NCBI GenBank assembly: GCA_017396465.1
Contig: JAFQLU010000033.1
Location: 1 to 40,894 of the forward strand
Length of the DNA: 40,894 nt
Source of the DNA: Clostridia bacterium
GTDB taxonomy: Bacteria; Bacillota; Clostridia; UBA1381; UBA9506
Direction: 5' to 3'
This document shows, one piece after another, positions 31,801-38,108 of this stretch. The position numbers and the translations under genes were made by a program. The notes beneath the pieces were generated by a model that was given only the letters and a program-made list of their open reading frames with translations, was not told the DNA's origin and searched no databases. Position 1 is the first letter of the stretch. Every line of letters begins with the position of its first letter.

Positions 31801-33184
31801 GAGTAACAGCAGAATCTACTAAGCTTCCAAACAATGTGCCGACATTCTGAATGGCACCGGAAAGCTCACCATTCGACATGGATGCAGAAAGCTCGGTCAC
31901 TTTATCACTTGCCGTGTCTACAGCATCGCCAAATGGACCGGAAAACGCATCCCACGCCGTGATTCCTAAATCCTTTACCTGATTACCTAAAATCTTGATT
32001 TTGGATTCTGTGGTAGCATAGCGCTGCTGCGCTTCCTTGGTAAGAGCGTTGTTTTCCTTCCAGGCAGTATTGCCGAGTTTGATTGCGTTTTCAAAGACGT
32101 CTGATGCCCCTGCAGCACGCTTTAAGGCATCGGACAAACGGATTTCCTCGATCCCCATTTCAGCCAATACCTGCGTTGCGCTCTTTCCGTTGCGCTCGGT
32201 GTTGTTTAAGCCTTTGATAAACTCGATAATGGCACCTGCAGCATCCTTTTGGAATGCGTCTTTAAATTCTGCGGCGCTCATACCGGCAACCTTAGCATAA
32301 TCTTTAAGGCTGTCTCCGTTTGTCTCAACTGCAAGCTGAATATCCGTCATAACACGGGAAAACGCAGAACCACCGGCTTCTGCCTCGATACCTACAGACG
32401 ATAATGCCCCTGCAAACGATAAAATCTGCGCTTCCGAAAGCCCTGCCTGTGTACCTGCACCGGCAAGTCTTAAAGCCATGGCGGCGATATCTGCCTCTGT
32501 CGTTGCTAAATTGTTACCCAGCGCAACAATGGTAGAACCGAGGTTTGAGAACTGCTCCTGCGGCATCTGCGTGATGTTGGCGAACTTCGCAAGCGTTGAA
32601 GCTGCTTCTTCACCTGCCAGGTTTGTGGCAACGCCTAAATCGGCCATAACCCGGGTGAAGCTCATAATGTTTTCCGTTTTGATACCAAGCTGACCTGCAG
32701 ATTCTGCAATACCTGCAATTTCCGTCGCCGCAGTGGGTATTTCCTTTGCCATATCACGGATGCCGCTTCTTAAGGTTTTCAGCTCTGCTTCTGTAGCGTT
32801 TACCGTTTTCTTTACGCCGGCAAATGCGCTCTCGAAATCAATACCGATTTTAGCAGAACCGACAAGCGCCGCACCGGCAGCTACACCGACCGCTTTAATA
32901 GCCTTGGTTGTTACAGACTTGATGCTGTCAATTTCTGCACTATAATTTTGCACTGTAGAGTTAAAAGAATGTGATACATCCTCGGCCGCTTGTGCAGCAC
33001 TTTTGGGAACTTCGCTCCAGGCTTTTTTGAAAGCCTCACTCGCACTCATTCCCTGTTTTTTATACTCAGCAGCAATTTTTGCGACTTGCGCTTTTGTGCT
33101 TAACTCGACTTTTTTCAAATCTCCCGGAACTTTAGAAGAATCAATCCGAGCGTCAAATTTAACGCTGCCGTCATATGTTGCCAA
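28811..33184 (-). CDS. Phage tail tape measure protein
   Basis: A 1457-aa protein that sets tail length and is ejected ahead of the DNA. It starts at TTG (33184) after AGGAGG with 8-nt spacing; no ATG fits. The N-terminal third contains the tape-measure core (about 100-420: GIDFESAFAGVKKTVNATEA ... GAGTQAGLSEAQILSFAGAL). Hydrophobic, alanine-rich helices follow at about 470-620. There is a glycine/arginine-rich linker with VVNDGTGPELIQ and QGDRVYTAEQT near 970-1040. A striking set of about three helical repeats of roughly 47 residues lies at about 1080-1240 (KREFGGLSDRDYY, KRDNGLISEERYI, RKDIGLLSEREYY). It ends HSERVQLSGGY. Confidence 0.95.
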   Translation of the reverse strand: MATYDGSVKFDARIDSSKVPGDLKKVELSTKAQVAKIAAEYKKQGMSASEAFKKAWSEVPKSAAQAAEDVSHSFNSTVQNYSAEIDSIKSVTTKAIKAVGVAAGAALVGSAKIGIDFESAFAGVKKTVNATEAELKTLRSGIRDMAKEIPTAATEIAGIAESAGQLGIKTENIMSFTRVMADLGVATNLAGEEAASTLAKFANITQMPQEQFSNLGSTIVALGNNLATTEADIAAMALRLAGAGTQAGLSEAQILSFAGALSSVGIEAEAGGSAFSRVMTDIQLAVETNGDSLKDYAKVAGMSAAEFKDAFQKDAAGAIIEFIKGLNNTERNGKSATQVLAEMGIEEIRLSDALKRAAGASDVFENAIKLGNTAWKENNALTKEAQQRYATTESKIKILGNQVKDLGITAWDAFSGPFGDAVDTASDKVTELSASMSNGELSGAIQNVGTLFGSLVDSAVTLAEVALPPLISVLGFAGEHFGVIAGATATVTGAILAYKAATSVATVVQTAYNAAQLAHAAGCNGLQIAIGLVNGQLVAGNTLSAAKAIAEGSAAAGTAAHAAAQATLNTAMSLNPVGLVIAGLTALVGVTAAVVIGTQKAREEYLNMGDALDETSEKFTQAKESANMTEDYAARWRELNSAISEGKLPAEERAQAEAELKGIEQWFIDNYGSYISAEEQKNGIRETTIGLIEEEVGLLEESVALELERQTLTLKRDMPRLSSSINTLKNEVKVLNETNDALRSQDVELQKALNKWSAWDPISHTSQENLEKEAELLDELNSSLGTNYANMGIVAQESSNLSIEIDRNTKSIEDKNSAIEDGTDSLQSYADASRKLIETELGTELGVFADKYQRINQALLDIENTGSITETTMKGLKDNFPDVAAEIEKSEDPGKTLNTIMETLKTKLDNAKTKANELGTELNGLPKDITIDVKLNVPDVPKFAGGTRRASKGLAVVNDGTGPELIQSKNGSFRMVESNGAALTWLNQGDRVYTAEQTRAIMRRVPHYAGGVGNGAILTDADLEKVVAKLGDAFIKGLKENDKKNTEKFDDAVDVLKFKREFGGLSDRDYYAEMARLRDKYLSDSTKEWFEATEEIYKYDTEAAKDALDYKRDNGLISEERYIEELKAYRDAYYNEDSERYRELTEEINRTSRENELDMLEYRKDIGLLSEREYYEELEKYRNKYFAEGSKEWYEYTQDIYSYYSSALEDIQQEMESMLEEVEEKQDRLADKFKSFGALTRTVTVRNWNEDGSDYSWTELKDFSKETKLLKEYTDNVGAIRDRLSAGDYGSEFINNFISQMADMSAEEGSSYAALLMDATDDEFYEYISGYQTYLKAQEENATAFFKGEMEDAANEAEKYLREQLKEAGFQVPEEFTNIGIGSGKSFADGFKEGLGNLFEYLRDNILYFTPESAVKPSYNGNTYTTTYQFFSNSDTTAEQIQTAQAHSERVQLSGGY

Positions 33185-33209
33185 TAAGCATTCCTCCTTT
33201 CTTATGGAG

Positions 33210-33788
33210 TTAAATCATTTTTTCAAGATTTGCCATATTGTCCCGTTCGATTTCTGCCTCGCTTCTGAGGTCGGGAAGTTTATACCGTTCCTGCATATCC
33301 TTGTAAAACTTCCGCCGCTCCTTGTCTTTGATTTTGGAAAGGTCCTCACCACGGTACCCCATAACCTCCGAAATGCGGTGATTGCTCCATAACCCGTCAA
33401 ACAAAGCACGAAACTTCCACCAATGCATGTCCGTTTCTGTCAGGTCTATGTGATATTGAGACAAAAACGCCGCGTATATCAACGCAGAATCTTCCAGAAA
33501 GCTTACAATACGGTTTTTACTTGAAGACCGTGCGCCGCCTTTTTTTGCACGGGTTTCGCATCCGTAAAACCAAAGAAGCTGTTCTAAGGTTTTGCCAACG
33601 TTCTCCGGGATAACGGTGTCTTTCGGAAAAACCAAACGATACAGCGAAAGAATTGTCTCGACCGACATATGCGCCGATGCAGAAAATACCTGTTCCACCT
33701 GCACCCACACACGAAAATCTGTGTTGATGGGTATCTCGGCGCCGTCAACAGAAATCACATTCGGGAACTTTTCTGTGAACAGGTTCAT
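33210..33788 (-). CDS. Phage Gp15 family protein (tail assembly chaperone region)
   Basis: A 192-aa protein similar to the Bacillota phage Gp15 family: INTDFRVWVQVEQVF near the start, LYRLVFPKD, a mid-protein LLWFYGCET, and WWKFRALFDGLWSNHRISEVMGYR near the end. It overlaps the preceding gene by 4 bp (ATGA). The position between the tail assembly chaperone and the tape measure gene is that of the second (gpGT-like) chaperone; I see no clear slippery frameshift and the two reading frames look independent. It presumably helps load the tail tube protein onto the tape measure. Confidence 0.85.
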   Translation of the reverse strand: MNLFTEKFPNVISVDGAEIPINTDFRVWVQVEQVFSASAHMSVETILSLYRLVFPKDTVIPENVGKTLEQLLWFYGCETRAKKGGARSSSKNRIVSFLEDSALIYAAFLSQYHIDLTETDMHWWKFRALFDGLWSNHRISEVMGYRGEDLSKIKDKERRKFYKDMQERYKLPDLRSEAEIERDNMANLEKMI

Positions 33789-34126
33789 TTCTTGCGCTCG
33801 GCTTCTTTTTCAGCGACTTTCTTGTTCACATGTTCCATAATAAAGAAGTAAACATCCATGATGTCATAATAGCCTGCGTTTTTGTCCAGAATCTTTTCAG
33901 ATGCACCGCCTTCGTTCAGCAGAAGGTCAATGCACGTTCTGGCGTTTTTGCACATCTTATCCAGCATCTCGGGGTCAATGAGCTCTCCTTCACGGCCTTT
34001 CATAGGCTCCTGCAGAAGCTCCTGAATCTCCGTAGCTCTCGACTGCGCTCTCATAGGGTCAACGGTGAAGACTACATCACCGGGGAATTCAAAATCAATG
34101 GTATTCTTTTTTGGTTCAAATTTCAT
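33785..34126 (-). CDS. Putative tail assembly chaperone (gpG-like position)
   Basis: A 113-aa charged protein: FEFPGDVVFTVDPMRAQSRA, a helical middle (LLQEPMKGREGELIDPEMLD), and a very lysine/glutamate-rich end (HVNKKVAEKEAERKK). The ATG at 34126 is preceded by AAAGGAGCG. It lies directly after the terminator that follows the major tail gene and overlaps the Gp15 gene by 4 bp. Size and position match the first tail chaperone of siphophages; the family name is not certain. Confidence 0.65.
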   Translation of the reverse strand: MKFEPKKNTIDFEFPGDVVFTVDPMRAQSRATEIQELLQEPMKGREGELIDPEMLDKMCKNARTCIDLLLNEGGASEKILDKNAGYYDIMDVYFFIMEHVNKKVAEKEAERKK

Positions 34127-34141
34127 TCTTTTTCGCTCCTT

Positions 34142-34176
34142 TTAAAAAATATGGCAGAGCGGAAAACCGCCCTGCC
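34142..34176 (-). terminator. Terminator or attenuator between the major tail gene and the chaperone genes
   Basis: A 10-bp stem with one G-U pair (34153-34162 and 34167-34176, loop TTTT on the minus strand) is followed by ATATTTTTT. It lies about 22 nt past the major tail gene stop. Reducing read-through would make far more tube subunit than chaperone or tape measure. Confidence 0.8.
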
Positions 34177-34197
34177 GTTTTGTAGGTTCCAGTGGTA

Positions 34198-34710
34198 TTA
34201 TTCTGAAGCTGCAGTAAATGTCATGGTCTGCCAACCATCCGAGGTTTCGCAGGTGCCGACAACAGATTCACCGTTTGCACGGAATGTACCGGAATGTGTC
34301 ATTGCATCCGTGGAATCACCGGAAGAATCGGGAATCACGGTAAAGCTACGCTTTCTCGCAGTATAGGTACCTGCTTTATCGGCTACTTCTTTTGTCATGT
34401 CCACGATAACAATGTCACGGATAGCAGAAGAACCGATCATTTCGTTGTCCTCAATCGCAATCAGATCAGCATGGACGCTGTCACCCTGGATTTCGTCAAA
34501 TTTGTAGCTGAGAGAAGGGGAGTATCCGGTAACATCGGTACGCTCGAATGCTTCGTCAACATACCGTCTGGAATACTCCACGGGGTTTTTGGAATTTGAC
34601 ATTTCCGTAAAACCTCTCATTCTGTGATAGGTGACGGTATCACCCTCACCTGCAACGCCGAAAAACGCTACTTTCTCATGGCGCTGTACTACGTCAAATG
34701 TGTTAGACAT
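34198..34710 (-). CDS. Phage major tail (tube) protein
   Basis: A 170-aa protein with an ATG at 34710 behind GGAAGGGAGATAATTT. The pattern is that of small siphophage tube subunits: MRGFTEMSNSKNPVEYSRRYVDEAFERTDVTGYSP split over short strands, then SYKFDEIQGDSVHADLIAI, and an Ig-like or carboxyl strand set (ATYTARKRSFTVIPDSSGDS-type) near the end. It is the last gene before an internal terminator and comes after the tail completion genes, the usual place. It polymerises into the tail tube. Confidence 0.85.
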   Translation of the reverse strand: MSNTFDVVQRHEKVAFFGVAGEGDTVTYHRMRGFTEMSNSKNPVEYSRRYVDEAFERTDVTGYSPSLSYKFDEIQGDSVHADLIAIEDNEMIGSSAIRDIVIVDMTKEVADKAGTYTARKRSFTVIPDSSGDSTDAMTHSGTFRANGESVVGTCETSDGWQTMTFTAASE

Positions 34711-34713
34711 AAA

Positions 34714-35184
34714 TTATCTCCCTTCCTTGTAATAAATTACCTTGCACTGCACCTGATACCGTGCAGTGTGTTCGTTGTTGGAAAACATGTATCCGCAGGA
34801 TGTTACCTCCATGCGCTGGGCGGTCAGTCCGTCTCCCAGCTTCGGTAACTGCTTCGCACGGCTCACCTTTTCCATCCAGGCCTGAAGGTTTTCATAGAAA
34901 TTGGCTGCCTGCACCTGCTTCCACAGCTGAACATCATATTCCTCACGGCTTGCAATCACAAAAATTGCCTGCCTCTGAGAACCGCCGTCTGTATACCGTT
35001 TGATAATCGGATTTCCCGGCACCTGTTCAATCGTCATGGCAGGTGCATTTTCTTCCAGACAGTTCAGCTTCAGTGTACGCTTTCCCTTAATCAGCGGACA
35101 TTCCTCCGCAATAAATTTTCTAATTTCGTCGATGATTATAACAAACTCACCGTCCCTCCCGAGACCTCTGCAACCACGCCGCAC
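34714..35184 (-). CDS. Phage minor capsid / tail terminator-type protein
   Basis: A protein of up to 156 aa that lies between Minor_capsid_2-like and major tail genes, where tail terminator or minor capsid 3 proteins occur. The body has IRKFIAEECPLIKGKRTLKLN, TIEQVPGNPIIKRYTDGGS, and a helix YENLQAWMEKVSRAKQLPKL, with beta strands to the end. The start is unclear. The only standard start in frame is a GTG at 35184, inside the previous gene and without a ribosome site; a GGGAGG lies farther down, with no ATG, GTG or TTG at normal spacing. A rarer start, for example ATA/ATC near DEIRKFI, cannot be excluded. Confidence 0.75.
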   Translation of the reverse strand: MRRGCRGLGRDGEFVIIIDEIRKFIAEECPLIKGKRTLKLNCLEENAPAMTIEQVPGNPIIKRYTDGGSQRQAIFVIASREEYDVQLWKQVQAANFYENLQAWMEKVSRAKQLPKLGDGLTAQRMEVTSCGYMFSNNEHTARYQVQCKVIYYKEGR

Positions 35185-35498
35185 CAGTCGCTTAAGTGGT
35201 CGGCTTTCGCCCTCTCAAACCACAACTTGCCGCGCAGTCCGTCGCCTCCGTTTGTGTAATACTGTTTTCTTGCATAAGGCGTCCAGTAAATGATAATACC
35301 GGAACCGATGACGGTATGAATAGGCCCCGAATCCTTCAGCATGCCGGTCAGCCATGGTACATAAGGGTCACAATCTTTCAAAATCTGATTATCCAGCGCC
35401 TGCTGTGCACGGCCGCCTTCGTCCAGTCCACGCTTTTCAAGAATTGTTCCGTATTTGTCAACATTTACCCGTGCCGTCATATTAAATTGAAAGTTCAT
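35136..35498 (-). CDS. Phage minor capsid protein 2-like (head-tail joining)
   Basis: A 120-aa protein; I start at ATG 35498, the best fit to GAGGCGG, rather than the GTG six bases upstream that overlaps the previous stop. MNFQFNMTARV-VDKYG is followed by GRAQQALDNQILKDCDPYVPWLTGML and a middle with IGSGIIIYWTPYARKQYYTNG, and the end reads DWCGVVAEVSGG. This is the pattern of the siphophage minor capsid protein 2 group (Minor_capsid_2), which also corresponds to HK97 gp10-type joining proteins. It overlaps the next gene by about 49 bp. Confidence 0.8.
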   Translation of the reverse strand: MNFQFNMTARVNVDKYGTILEKRGLDEGGRAQQALDNQILKDCDPYVPWLTGMLKDSGPIHTVIGSGIIIYWTPYARKQYYTNGGDGLRGKLWFERAKADHLSDWCGVVAEVSGGTVSLL

Positions 35499-35500
35499 AT

Positions 35501-35809
35501 TCACACCGCCTCGATAATCCAGTGAGGAAGCCCACCCTTTCGACGGTCGCAGATGCCGATAACCTTGTAGCAGGCTCCTGTATCAAGCGATGTAGGACCT
35601 TCCCCAATGAACACATAATCATGTACGGAAACCGATATTTCCGCCTTGCCGGGAATGCGAATTTTAGCGCTGTCTCCACACACAAATCCGCCGTCCTCGG
35701 CTCTTTGCTTGTCGGACGCAAAAACGTGCGCACGATAAACAACACGCTCATACGCTCCCGTTTCGTCATCCGTGATATGATAAACGGTAACAGCCTCTGT
35801 ATTCAGCAT
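35501..35809 (-). CDS. Phage head-tail connector / minor capsid 1-type protein
   Basis: A 102-aa protein with an ATG at 35809, 9 nt after GGAGG and overlapping the previous gene by 7 bp; a longer reading to 35884 runs within that gene. It is a small beta-barrel-like protein (ITDDETGAYERVVYRAHVF, KIRIPGKAEI, HDYVFIGEGPT and CDRRKGGLPHWIIEAV). Its position between the gp6-like connector and the minor capsid 2 protein is that of the head completion (stopper) protein. The role is inferred from order. Confidence 0.7.
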   Translation of the reverse strand: MLNTEAVTVYHITDDETGAYERVVYRAHVFASDKQRAEDGGFVCGDSAKIRIPGKAEISVSVHDYVFIGEGPTSLDTGACYKVIGICDRRKGGLPHWIIEAV

Positions 35810-36120
35810 CCGTTTACCACCTCCATATTGCGACAGAGAAGATAAGGCGGCAGAAGCTCCGCCGCCACTCTGTACGCTTCGCACATCACGCTGGAATCCT
35901 TGTAGGTGACAGAATACCCGTCGTTGTTCTCCGACTTGGCATTCCCCTGTTCCGAAAAGGCGTAAAACACCTCGGCAACGGCAGAAACCGTCGTGATAAT
36001 GTCTTCATGATCTTTTACTGCTTCAATCCGTCCCAGCGTGATATTCTTAAGATACAGAAAGGCACGGTCCATATAGACCTGCGCCTCTTCTGCAGGAATC
36101 TTATTCCCGGTGTAAGTCAT
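35803..36120 (-). CDS. Phage head-tail connector, gp6/gp15-like DNA-packaging adaptor
   Basis: A 105-aa mostly helical protein (AEEAQVYMDRAFLYLKNITL, HEDIITTVSAVAEVFYAF, VMCEAYRVAAELLPPYLL). Its ATG at 36120 shares bases with the stop of the small upstream gene (TAATG). Size, helical makeup and location right after the major capsid gene match adaptor proteins that dock on the portal. The family name is not certain. Confidence 0.7.
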   Translation of the reverse strand: MTYTGNKIPAEEAQVYMDRAFLYLKNITLGRIEAVKDHEDIITTVSAVAEVFYAFSEQGNAKSENNDGYSVTYKDSSVMCEAYRVAAELLPPYLLCRNMEVVNGC

Positions 36121-36257
36121 TACTTACCACCGTCTTTCTGTGCCTTTCCGTCTTTTTGGGTCGCTTCCTTCGAAACAGGCTTGTAGCCCTTCTCTTTGTA
36201 TTCGGGAAGCTTATGCTCGGGAATATCACGATAAATACCCTGTTTCACAACTAACAT
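36120..36257 (-). CDS. 45-aa lysine-rich phage protein
   Basis: MLVVKQGIYRDIPEHKLPEY starts this 45-aa ORF, which ends KDGKAQKDGGK and has a high content of Lys and Gly. ATG 36257 is preceded by GGGAGGTGGTCC and its stop overlaps the next ATG (TAATG). Position is directly after the major capsid gene. Small proteins in this slot are common in Bacillota phages, but I know of no function. The tight coupling at both ends supports it being a real gene. Confidence 0.7.
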   Translation of the reverse strand: MLVVKQGIYRDIPEHKLPEYKEKGYKPVSKEATQKDGKAQKDGGK

Positions 36258-36271
36258 AAGGACCACCTCCC

Positions 36272-37156
36272 TTACGCATTGGAAATATGCGCAAAAATAC
36301 CTTTTACCTTGTTGTCATAGACAAAGGCATCGTGATACAGACGGAACTGGAACTTCCATGCATCCATGGTCTGATTTTCGTCCGGTGTAAAGATTTTGGG
36401 AAGAGCAAACTTCTGTACCTGCAGAAGAGCAGAAGGATGTACAATCATGAAGTTCAGGTTCTTTCCGCTTTCTGCTTTTGCATAACCCCAGGATTCTGCG
36501 CCGGAATTGCATGTAATTGCGGTGTAGAAACGGGAAGGAACAACATATTTGATTTCCATGCCGTTGTAGCTGGAAAGAATGGTGTTTGCAGAAGAATCAG
36601 AACCCCAGGTACGGTTTAAAGCACCGTTTAAGGCAGGCTGAAGGTCAGAGTTTACGAACAGCATTCTGCCTTCTCTGGGAACCTCTGCGGCATCCATGCC
36701 TTTTACCGCTTCGTCAATCTCTGCGATGATATCATCCTTTGTCAGTGCTGCTGTACCGCTTTCCTTCAGAATACCTTCTTTGGAAGCATATTTTGCGAAA
36801 CGGTAAGCATCCAGCTCGGGGATAACGTGGTCGCGCATAAAAGAGCCGGTAACGGTGCCGAAGGCAAGACCTAAGGTTTCCTCATCGTCCATACGGTCAA
36901 TGGAGAACTCCTTACCTCTTTCTTCGGTAAGTGTCATGGGCTCCCACTTTGCGGTAACGTCGCCCTTGGGATATCCTTCGCTTCTGGAATAATCACCCAG
37001 ACCGGTGGTGGATACCTTCAGAACGCTCACTGTGTTCACGCCGGAAAAATCGACGTTTTTTGTTTTGGCATCTAATACAGCAGTAACAGAGCCTGCTTTA
37101 TAGATGTCGTCAATTACGGGCAGAAACTTCTGCGCCAGTTCGATAGAATTTGCCAT
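36272..37156 (-). CDS. Phage major capsid protein
   Basis: A 294-aa shell protein with an ATG at 37156. It starts MANSIELAQKFLPVIDDIYK, then has GSVTAVLDAKTKNVDFSGVNTVSVLKV in short strands, an EERGKEFSIDRMDDEET segment, and PSRFYTAI, FMIVHPSALLQV and LYHDAFVYDNKVKGIFAHI toward the end, matching HK97-fold capsids of Clostridia siphophages. It follows the GP20-type scaffold gene by 21 bp, as expected. It assembles into the icosahedral procapsid. Confidence 0.92.
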   Translation of the reverse strand: MANSIELAQKFLPVIDDIYKAGSVTAVLDAKTKNVDFSGVNTVSVLKVSTTGLGDYSRSEGYPKGDVTAKWEPMTLTEERGKEFSIDRMDDEETLGLAFGTVTGSFMRDHVIPELDAYRFAKYASKEGILKESGTAALTKDDIIAEIDEAVKGMDAAEVPREGRMLFVNSDLQPALNGALNRTWGSDSSANTILSSYNGMEIKYVVPSRFYTAITCNSGAESWGYAKAESGKNLNFMIVHPSALLQVQKFALPKIFTPDENQTMDAWKFQFRLYHDAFVYDNKVKGIFAHISNA

Positions 37157-37177
37157 GTGTTAAAACATCTCCCTTTC

Positions 37178-37741
37178 TTATTTTGTTTCTAAGCCTGCAC
37201 CGCTTCTGGCAGAGGCAATAAACGCATCGTCGGAAGAAATTATGGAGCTGCCGTGTCTGATGCCCCCGGCACCCGGCTTCGCTCCGTCAAAAAGGTAATC
37301 ATTTTCCGCTTTGATGGATTCCAGCTGTTCCGTAAATCCACCGAGCTTTCCTTCCTCAAATGTAATCTTGTCCATGTCGAGTAGTGCACGCAAAGCTTTT
37401 GTGTTTTTGGCACCGCTTCCTGCTAAAGCAACATCCAGGGCAGAATCAAACTGCACCTTGGAAAGCTTTTTATTAAGGTCTCCGGTGTCTGTGTCGTATT
37501 TCGTCTGCAGCGCATTCAGCTGCTGGGTGAGATCGTCCACGGTACCTGCCTTTTTCTGCAAATCTCCGATGGTTGTGTCTCTTTGACCGATCTGACCTTT
37601 TAAATTGTCAATCTCGGCAATTTTGTTGTTGAACTCTGTCTTCGGAACCAAATATTTCGGAAGCTCCTTCTTCACGTCTGCAATCAGCTCATCCGTCATT
37701 TCAATTCCTTTTGCCTGTAAGATTTCTCTTAACCACTGCAT
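37178..37741 (-). CDS. Phage minor structural GP20-type scaffolding protein
   Basis: A 187-aa protein. The start is the ATG at 37741, 7 nt past GGAGG; the ATG six bases before it is too close. It opens QWLREILQAKGIEMTDELIAD. A long coiled coil follows (about 35-95: FNNKIAEIDNLKGQIGQRDT ... LTQQLNALQTKYD), then ALRALLDMDKI, and an Ala/Gly-rich end with ASARSGAGLETK. Coiled-coil, charged and alanine-rich tail features define GP20 scaffolds. It lies directly ahead of the major capsid gene. Confidence 0.9.
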   Translation of the reverse strand: MQWLREILQAKGIEMTDELIADVKKELPKYLVPKTEFNNKIAEIDNLKGQIGQRDTTIGDLQKKAGTVDDLTQQLNALQTKYDTDTGDLNKKLSKVQFDSALDVALAGSGAKNTKALRALLDMDKITFEEGKLGGFTEQLESIKAENDYLFDGAKPGAGGIRHGSSIISSDDAFIASARSGAGLETK

Positions 37742-37825
37742 TTTCATACCTCCATAGATTTTTTATACCGGCTCTCCCGGTAGGGAGTCCCGTTGTTCTT
37801 TATGCCCTTCAACCTCTAAAAAAGG

Positions 37826-37864
37826 GTAAAGAAAAAGCACTGCGCACTTTGTGCACAATGCTTT
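37826..37864 (-). terminator. Terminator between the putative immunity gene and the scaffold gene
   Basis: Stem AAAGCATTGTGCAC/GTGCGCAGTGCTTT with mismatches (about 37834-37864), then TTTTTCTTT on the minus strand. It begins about 16 nt past the stop of the 75-aa gene. A smaller TACCGG/CCGGTA hairpin (37766-37782) follows in the scaffold leader. Confidence 0.7.
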
Positions 37865-37879
37865 GTTCGCTGTTTAGTT

Positions 37880-38107
37880 TTAACCATTTTGCTCGAGTAA
37901 ATTGTCATATATTTCTTGACATTTATGCCCAAAATCATTTAGATACTGTTGATTTTCAAACCCTTCTCGTAGTTGAAGGGAATTCAATTCAGCTGCTATA
38001 GTATTTACAGGATCATTCTCGTCATACCATGGAAACGTTTCGGTGATTTCTTTTCCAAGATATTTCATAAGAAATGATTTTTCTTCTTTTGTACATTTTA
38101 TTTTCAA
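37880..38107 (-). CDS. Putative immunity protein for the capsid-linked toxin
   Basis: A 75-aa acidic, helical protein with no recognised family. I use the TTG start at 38107, 8 nt past GGAGG and one base after the toxin-gene stop; a TTG 15 bases upstream would lie within the ribosome site. It reads LKIKCTKEEKSFLMKYLGKEITETF split by short turns, then PWYDENDPVN, and ends QEIYDNLLEQNG. It is sandwiched between a minor capsid protein with a toxin-like C-terminus and the scaffold, and a terminator follows it. No morphogenesis protein is expected in this slot. Immunity function is inferred from that arrangement, small size and acidity. Confidence 0.6.
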   Translation of the reverse strand: MKIKCTKEEKSFLMKYLGKEITETFPWYDENDPVNTIAAELNSLQLREGFENQQYLNDFGHKCQEIYDNLLEQNG

Positions 38108-38108
38108 A

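Noticed and set aside
33785..34126. Programmed frameshift between the two tail chaperone genes
   Set aside because: The downstream gene has its own ATG in an ATGA overlap, and I see no X-XXY-YYZ slippery run before the upstream stop. The lysine-rich end is suggestive but not enough.
37766..37782. TACCGG/CCGGTA hairpin in the scaffold leader as a riboswitch
   Set aside because: A single 6-bp stem with a 5-nt loop is too simple to support a riboswitch call; it is only noted under the neighbouring terminator.
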